Shown here: positions 1 through 3,359 of the stretch, piece by piece | How positions within the stretch are numbered: the first letter of the stretch is position 1 | How the letters are laid out: every line of letters begins with the position of its first letter | Assembly: GCA_003152255.1 (NCBI GenBank) | Contig: PLZT01000577.1 | Span: 1 to 5,299 of the forward strand | Reading direction: 5' to 3' | From: Methylocystaceae bacterium | Lineage (GTDB): Bacteria > Pseudomonadota > Alphaproteobacteria > Rhizobiales > Beijerinckiaceae | Length of the DNA stretch: 5,299 bases | The notes under the pieces: model-generated | What the model saw: the letters and a program-made list of their open reading frames with translations, nothing else | Database searches by the model: none | Told to the model about the DNA's origin: nothing | Made by a program: the position numbers and the translations under genes

Positions 1-177
1 CTCGGCGTCTATCACGGCCTGCGCGAAACACTTCTACAATCCTATCTCGACGAGTTCGTCTTCCGCTTCAATCGCCGTAAAACCCGTCACGCCGCCTTCC
101 GTGCGCTCCTCGCAATCGGCCTCGCCGCGAAACCCATCACATACAATATCTTGATCCTACCGGAAGGAGAGGGATAA
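1..177 (+). CDS. IS1595-family transposase, C-terminal fragment
   Basis: The first frame is open from base 1 to a TAA at 175-177, giving 58 residues with no start in the window, so the gene is cut by the left edge. The peptide has the usual end of IS1595-family (ISXO2-like DDE) transposases: an LxxYLDEFVFRFNRR stretch at residues 13-27, then RHAAFRALLAIGL and a PITYNILI end. The family moves DNA by cut-and-paste or replicative transposition using a DDE/N/K catalytic core. That core and the zinc-ribbon N-terminus would lie to the left, so I cannot say whether the copy is intact. The reading frame ends normally with no frameshift. It converges on the small membrane-protein gene at 137-367 and overlaps it by 41 bases, which suggests the element landed inside or at the end of that gene. 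Family assignment is from remembered motifs, not a search. Confidence 0.85.
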   Translation, partial: LGVYHGLRETLLQSYLDEFVFRFNRRKTRHAAFRALLAIGLAAKPITYNILILPEGEG

Positions 178-195
178 GCCTTTGGTGCAATACCG
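1..195 (+). mobile_element. Right-hand end of an IS1595-type insertion sequence
   Basis: This follows from the transposase C-terminus. IS1595-type elements normally end within a few tens of bases of the transposase stop, in a short terminal inverted repeat flanked by an 8-bp target duplication. The element boundary should therefore fall shortly after 177, but the other end is outside the window, so I cannot identify the inverted repeat or the duplication. The end given here (195) is an estimate. Confidence 0.5.
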
Positions 196-367
196 TCTTG
201 AGGATCGTCAGCAGGATCGCCGCCCCGACGAAGAGGAGCCACGCCCTACGGAAGTCCTTGCGGGCCTGCATCGCCTCGGCCTCCCTGGCCGACATTGGCG
301 GGGATTTCTCGTTCAGTCGCCTGCGTTCACGAATGGCGTTGGGATCGAATTTGAATACGTTTGACAT
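137..367 (-). CDS. Small single-helix membrane protein, 3' end probably altered by the IS
   Basis: A 76-residue protein starting at the ATG at 367-365. This start is chosen over longer in-frame options because GGAGAA sits four bases upstream of it. It begins MSNVFKFDPNAIRERRRLNE, a charged cytoplasmic-type segment. A second charged stretch follows (about residues 25-40), then one hydrophobic helix (WLLFVGAAILLTILKTVL, about 42-59). Nothing resembles a catalytic motif and I do not recognise the family. The last 13 or so codons, with the TGA at 137-139, lie on the complement of the transposase gene, so the final residues after the helix are probably IS-derived and the native C-terminus is lost. 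Whether this abolishes function is unknown, since the helix itself is intact. Small membrane proteins of this shape are frequent around conjugation genes, but no specific role is supported. Confidence 0.55.
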   Translation of the reverse strand: MSNVFKFDPNAIRERRRLNEKSPPMSAREAEAMQARKDFRRAWLLFVGAAILLTILKTVLHQRLIPLLPVGSRYCM

Positions 368-383
368 CCGTTTCTCCGTTAAG

Positions 384-459
384 TTGCCCGCTGGATCGCC
401 TGACATGGAAATCCATCTTCCCTTGACATATGCGGGACGACGGATTTGCCAGCGGGCAA
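384..459. repeat. Perfect 11-bp inverted repeat upstream of the small membrane-protein gene
   Basis: TTGCCCGCTGG at 384-394 is matched by its exact reverse complement CCAGCGGGCAA at 449-459, with 54 bases between. A small palindrome (ATGGA-AA-TCCAT, 405-416) lies inside the interval. The block is 17-92 bases upstream of the ATG at 367, where a promoter or operator would be expected. The rest of the gene-free interval 368-661 shows nothing else I can support: reading frames there are arginine-rich shadows without a recognisable product. Confidence 0.5.
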
Positions 460-661
460 TTCGACTACGGCTACGTCCACTGATGTGGGAGATGTTCCGA
501 GAGTGGCCGGCGGGCGGAGATCCGCACATAGCTGAGTCGGCGCCGCACCATTTTGTGTGGCAGTTCCCCGTCGATTCAGGAAGAGCTTCATCGTGCCCAG
601 CTTCGGCCGATTGCCGCTGCTGAAAAGAACAAATGTAGTTGAGACGGCAGAGACCGCCGGA

Positions 662-904
662 TTACAAGCCCGTTGCCCGCCGTAGCGCATCGTTGATTCG
701 CTCCTGCCAACCCGGCCCATCCTCTTGAAAATGTGCAATGAGATCGCTGTCGAGCTTGATCGACACCAATTCTTTACAGACGGGAACGCCACCTTTTCTT
801 TGCGCGCGGACGGACTCGGCCGCTGGCGGCGTCGCTGGTTTGAACACAGCTTCGGCTAGGGACAAGGCGTCGGTCGGTCGATACCGGTTCGGTGGTCTCG
901 TCAT
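662..904 (-). CDS. brnA: BrnA-family antitoxin-like protein, no BrnT partner
   Basis: An 80-residue protein from the ATG at 904-902 to TAA at 664-662. The C-terminal half carries the BrnA pattern: a strand ELVSIKLD (45-52), a helix DLIAHFQEDG (54-63) and the hallmark GWQERINDALRR (65-76), comparable to the family's RLDxDV...GxGWQxRIN.LR. In BrnTA type II toxin-antitoxin modules BrnA is a DNA-binding antitoxin with a ribbon-helix-helix-like fold. It dimerises, neutralises the RNase BrnT and represses its own operon. The first 40 residues are a polar, proline- and alanine-containing linker. brnT normally lies immediately upstream of brnA. Here the 400 bases upstream on this strand hold no BrnT-like reading frame, and neither does the downstream side, so the gene is an orphan. 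The ribosome site is weak (AAAGAA, about six bases upstream). It may be a stand-alone regulator or the remnant of a lost module. Confidence 0.75.
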   Translation of the reverse strand: MTRPPNRYRPTDALSLAEAVFKPATPPAAESVRAQRKGGVPVCKELVSIKLDSDLIAHFQEDGPGWQERINDALRRATGL

Positions 905-1326
905 GCGAATTCTTTCGTTGAGCTTCTAACCGATACTGCTTAGCCAAGCCCCTGAAATCGAAGGATATCGAAGGCAAAGGTGGTGATAGTTTATACCGGA
1001 ACGTGTGTGGACGCCCCCACGAATGCAAGCAAAATCTTTCGATAGCAGGACAAAGTGGTCGGGTGCTGACGTGTGTCCGGCCTCATAATCCGGCTTTCAA
1101 CGCCGCAGCCCCTAGCCCGCAGGCTTCGCATGTTTGCGGCGGCGGGGTGTTTGAAGGTCGGCAAATGGCGCTTCAGCGACAAGGAGCGGTCGCCGAAAAC
1201 CCCGCCGGTGACGGCCGCTTTCTGGCCTATCGCGTCGATTGTCGAAATTCGTGACTTTCGTGAATCGGGGTCGTCGCGTTCTATAATCCCCGCTTCCGCG
1301 AATTTCGGGAACTGAAACCCGCGTCA
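905..1326. other. Gene-free stretch between hydrolase and antitoxin-like gene
   Basis: No reading frame here has a recognisable product. The open frames on both strands are short, rich in Arg/Pro/Ser and overlap one another, as expected for shadows in GC-rich DNA. Visible structure is limited to a short direct repeat, ATCGAAGG at 957-964 and 967-974, and the nested dyad at 1243-1307 described separately. The left part would be the upstream region of the antitoxin-like gene and is the place where a brnT toxin gene would be expected. I looked for BrnT-type features there (an FEWDPxKxxxNxxKHG-like start and an R-I-I-S-A-R-like end) and did not find them. Confidence 0.6.
1243..1307. repeat. Nested dyad symmetry just past the hydrolase gene
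   Basis: The outer arms are CGAAATTCG (1243-1251) and its reverse complement CGAATTTCG (1299-1307). The inner arms are CGGGG (1266-1270) and CCCCG (1288-1292), with a 17-base loop that contains a perfect TATAAT (1282-1287, + strand). The left side also holds TTCGTGA twice, nine bases apart (1248-1254, 1257-1263). The outer arm ends 20 bases beyond the hydrolase stop codon. It may form a transcript-end structure for the hydrolase mRNA, but there is no run of U residues, so it is not a standard intrinsic terminator. Confidence 0.4.
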
Positions 1327-2280
1327 TCAACCCACGAGAAATTTCTCCAGATGTTCGCAGAAGAAGTCGGGAGCCTCTTCAGCCACGAAGTGACCGCAGT
1401 CCGGCGCGATGACGCTCTCGAGGTCCCGCGTCTCGGGCCGCAATGCGTCGGCGAGTCGTTCTCCAACCCCAAATTGTCCGGCGATCGCCATGACCGGCAT
1501 GGTCAATTTTTGATCCCGTAACGTCGCGGCGAAGGGCACGTCGTCTCTGAGCGCCCGATAAAAATTGAACCCGGCGGTCATTCCTCCCGGTGTCGCGTAA
1601 TGCGAGGCGTATTCGGTGATCGCGTCCTCGCCGATAGCATCCTTCTTGTGCGACCAAGCCTTGATTTGCGCCCGGATATACTCCCGCTCGCGTCCCAGAG
1701 TGAGCATCTCTGGGGTCTCCGGAGCCATATGAAAACCATAGTGCCAGGCGCCCCCACGCAGCGCGTCCAAATTCTCCGTTCCCGGCAGCAGACAATCGAC
1801 GAGCGCCAGCTTCGAAACGACTTCGGGATGGAGATGCGCCACGAAATAGGCCGCCTTGCCGCCCATGTCGTGAGCCGCGACATAGGCTTGGCCAACGCCG
1901 AGAGAGGTGATCAGAGCGTAGATATCCTCGGCGATGGTGCGCTTGTCGTATCCGGATGGGGTTCGCTCCGACAGTTCGGTCCCTCGCAAGTCGGGAGCGA
2001 CGACACGAAATCTGGTCGCAAGACGCGGCATGACGCCGCGCCAGGCGAACCATGTTTGCGGCCATCCGTGCAAAAGGATCAGTACAGGCCCTTCTCCCAT
2101 TGCGACAAAGTGCATCCGTATTCCGTTGATCTGCGCAAAACGCCTCGTCGCGCCTTCCGGAAGCCCGTTGGGGGAGGGCGAGCCCTGCGCTTGCGTGCTC
2201 GAATGCACGGTCGACATGGCCGCCGCGCCGAGCACAACCGCCGGAGCCCCAAACAGGAGCGTGCGTCGATCCGTTTTCAT
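1327..2280 (-). CDS. Exported (Tat-like) alpha/beta hydrolase, epoxide hydrolase/haloacetate dehalogenase type
   Basis: 317 residues from the ATG at 2280-2278, chosen because GAGAG lies about six bases upstream and because this start gives a signal sequence. The N-terminus MKTDRRTLLFG, a hydrophobic stretch and a TQA/QG cleavage-like site near residue 31 look like a twin-arginine export signal. The fold marks are the oxyanion loop HGWP (71-74), DLRG with SGYDKRTIAEDI (97-120), the nucleophile elbow AAHDMGG with Asp138, and the late histidine CGHF (His297). Asp162 lies 24 residues after the nucleophile, the same spacing as the acid of fluoroacetate dehalogenases, so the triad is probably Asp138-Asp162-His297. 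Cap residues His180 and Tyr241 fit the family, but the halide-site Trp that follows the His is Tyr181 here. Such enzymes hydrolyse epoxides or C-halogen bonds through an aspartyl ester; the substrate here is unknown. The gene stands alone, with neighbours on the same strand far away. Confidence 0.88.
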   Translation of the reverse strand: MKTDRRTLLFGAPAVVLGAAAMSTVHSSTQAQGSPSPNGLPEGATRRFAQINGIRMHFVAMGEGPVLILLHGWPQTWFAWRGVMPRLATRFRVVAPDLRGTELSERTPSGYDKRTIAEDIYALITSLGVGQAYVAAHDMGGKAAYFVAHLHPEVVSKLALVDCLLPGTENLDALRGGAWHYGFHMAPETPEMLTLGREREYIRAQIKAWSHKKDAIGEDAITEYASHYATPGGMTAGFNFYRALRDDVPFAATLRDQKLTMPVMAIAGQFGVGERLADALRPETRDLESVIAPDCGHFVAEEAPDFFCEHLEKFLVG

Positions 2281-2354
2281 TGCGTCTCTCGTTTCGTTGT
2301 CGGTCTTGGTCCGACCGCGCCAGAGCGCTTGAGCCATACGAAGACAGCTTGAGA

Positions 2355-2384
2355 GGATAACACGATGGCTGCTATCTCCGACAA
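2355..2384 (-). promoter_or_regulatory. Possible sigma-70-like promoter for the hydrolase gene
   Basis: Read on the minus strand, TTGTCG (complement of 2379-2384) and TTATCC (complement of 2355-2360) are separated by 18 bases, a weak match to -35 and -10 boxes. They lie about 75-105 bases upstream of the hydrolase ATG. The leader between also holds an imperfect palindrome, GTCGG-N7-CCGAC at 2299-2315, which could bind a regulator. Both are suggestions from consensus only. Confidence 0.2.
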
Positions 2385-2608
2385 CGCGACTTCGATGTTG
2401 CGACCAGATAGGCGGCGGCCAAGGTCCAAACAAAGCTCGCGGCTCCGGCGGCGAGCGGCCAGACAGAGGGAAAGCTTGGCATTTGGGTCTTAGCGCATGG
2501 CGCCCGCGCGCTACGCGTGGCGTTGAGAAACGCGACTTGGCGCTCCGGCGCGACGGCGTCGCGCATTTTGCGCGTGGCGACGTCGAACCACGGAATATGG
2601 ATTGGCAA
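2372..2608 (-). CDS. Possible small membrane protein (doubtful)
   Basis: The frame from TTG at 2608-2606 to TAG at 2374-2372 encodes 78 residues. An ATG at codon 15 (MRDAVAPERQVAFLN) or another at codon 43 (MPSFPSVWPLAAG) would give 64 or 36 residues. None of the starts has a good ribosome-binding site. In favour of a real gene are the G/C-rich third positions and a single hydrophobic helix near the C-terminus (WPLAAGAASFVWTLAAAYLVA, about 50-70) followed by a basic tail, a normal layout for a small inner-membrane protein. Against it are the lack of any family I recognise and a product with two different textures, basic then hydrophobic. It fills most of the 357-base gap between the hydrolase and the DUF167 gene, and overlaps the weak promoter proposed for the hydrolase. 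If it is not a gene, the gap is simply the leader region. Confidence 0.3.
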   Translation of the reverse strand: MPIHIPWFDVATRKMRDAVAPERQVAFLNATRSARAPCAKTQMPSFPSVWPLAAGAASFVWTLAAAYLVATSKSRCRR

Positions 2609-2637
2609 CCCCGGCGCGGTTCACAATGCCCCCTTGC

Positions 2638-2997
2638 TTATCGTTCCAAATCGTTCGACAGCGAGGACTGCTGAAACATGACAGGGAGTTTCTGCGGAGC
2701 CTTGATCCGCAACTGTTTGTTGATATTCATGCGTCCGAACACCACCTCAATAGCTGAAGATGGGACGCCAAATTCGCCGGCCAGAAAGCGCACCATATGA
2801 TCGGTGGCTCGGCCTGCGCGGGGAGCGGCGGTCACGCTGACTTTTAGCTGTGTTCCCTTGACTTTGCCGATGACATCACAGGTCGCGCTGGGTTTGCCCA
2901 GTATGTTGACCACGAGCGTGTCACCCTCCCACCAGAAAAAAGAGCGGCCTGTCTTGTTGTTGGGTTCCTGACTTCCGCTTGGATTCGGTTGTTTCAT
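2638..2997 (-). CDS. DUF167 (YggU/UPF0235) family protein
   Basis: 119 residues from the ATG at 2997-2995 to TAA at 2640-2638. About residues 19-101 form a DUF167 domain: FWWEGDTLVVNILG, then GKVKGTQLKVSVTAAPRAG (about 44-62), then a helix DHMVRFLAGEFGV and a VVFGRMNINKQLRI end. Proteins of this family are small, conserved in bacteria and eukaryotes, and of unknown biochemical function. The start is uncertain. The chosen ATG has GGAG nine bases upstream and lies close to the domain. An ATG at 3054 has GAGGAA eleven bases upstream and would add 19 residues. A GTG at 3108 overlaps the TAG of the upstream small ORF and would add 37. The 15 or so residues after the domain (MFQQSSLSNDLER) are polar and not part of it. 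It lies downstream of the coupling-protein gene on the same strand, an unusual neighbour that may mean cargo rather than a transfer function. Confidence 0.8.
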   Translation of the reverse strand: MKQPNPSGSQEPNNKTGRSFFWWEGDTLVVNILGKPSATCDVIGKVKGTQLKVSVTAAPRAGRATDHMVRFLAGEFGVPSSAIEVVFGRMNINKQLRIKAPQKLPVMFQQSSLSNDLER

Positions 2998-3107
2998 TTT
3001 CGCCGGCTCCATCGTCAAAACCCGTGAATTTCGAGAACGGCGCCCAAGTTCCATAATCTTTAGGTTTCCTCGAATCACGAATGTCGGCGCGTCGGGCGCT
3101 TCAATCA

Positions 3108-3221
3108 CTACGCCCGTCCCCCTTCCGCGTCGAGTTCTTCGCGGCAGGCCTTTTTCATGGCGGCCGGATCGGCTTGCGCCAGCTTGCACAGGCTTGCCGC
3201 GACGCAGTGGAGCGCGCGCAT
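3108..3221 (-). CDS. Possible 37-residue cysteine-containing protein (doubtful)
   Basis: ATG at 3221-3219, with GAAGG four bases upstream, to TAG at 3110-3108. The peptide MRALHCVAASLCKLAQADPA continues with AMKKACREELDAEGGRA. It is balanced in composition, with three cysteines and an amphipathic helical look. The overlapping frame on the same strand is extremely arginine-rich, which suggests that this frame, not that one, is the coding one. Third positions are mostly G or C. The frame stays open upstream of the ATG to a TGA at 3263-3261, with further sense codons (HGCDLQVLRHEGD), so a TTG start in that stretch is possible. I do not recognise a family. The gene could be translationally coupled to the DUF167 gene if that one starts at GTG 3108, since the stop and start would overlap as TAGTG. 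Confidence 0.35.
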   Translation of the reverse strand: MRALHCVAASLCKLAQADPAAMKKACREELDAEGGRA

Positions 3222-3326
3222 GTCGCCTTCGTGACGCAATACCTGCAAGTCGCACCCGTGTCAGACGCCCGCCGAACCGTTCTCGCGTGGCCGGCCTATG
3301 ACGCGGCGCGCGAAAGCGAACTGGTC

Positions 3327-3359
3327 GATAGCCGCCCTGCTTAACGCAGAGCGGCTATC
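3327..3359 (-). terminator. Strong hairpin immediately after the coupling-protein stop codon
   Basis: GATAGCCGC (3327-3335) pairs perfectly with GCGGCTATC (3351-3359). One C/A mismatch follows, then four more pairs (CTGC 3337-3340 with GCAG 3346-3349) around a TTAAC loop. It begins on the base after the TGA of the coupling-protein gene. No T-run follows on either strand, so it is not a textbook intrinsic terminator. It may be a Rho-assisted end or a 3'-protecting structure that lowers expression of the downstream genes. Confidence 0.5.

Noticed and set aside
379..792. A 137-codon minus-strand frame overlapping the BrnA-like gene, with WC and CG-type residues that recall a CGNR zinc finger in the neighbouring frame.
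   Set aside because: The cysteine spacing and flanking residues do not fit a CGNR finger, and the frame overlaps the better supported BrnA-like gene.
957..974. Direct repeat ATCGAAGG twice, considered as iterons or a CRISPR-like start.
   Set aside because: Only two eight-base copies two bases apart, with no further units, so neither an origin nor an array is supported.
1600..2352. A 250-codon + strand frame.
   Set aside because: It lies opposite the hydrolase, which has clear catalytic motifs. The + frame has no domain and an arginine-rich composition.
2365..2493. A 42-residue + strand ORF with a good GAGAGGA ribosome-like site before its ATG.
   Set aside because: The product is mostly arginine and polar residues with no helix or motif, and it lies opposite the minus-strand hydrophobic frame. 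The ribosome-like match is probably chance.
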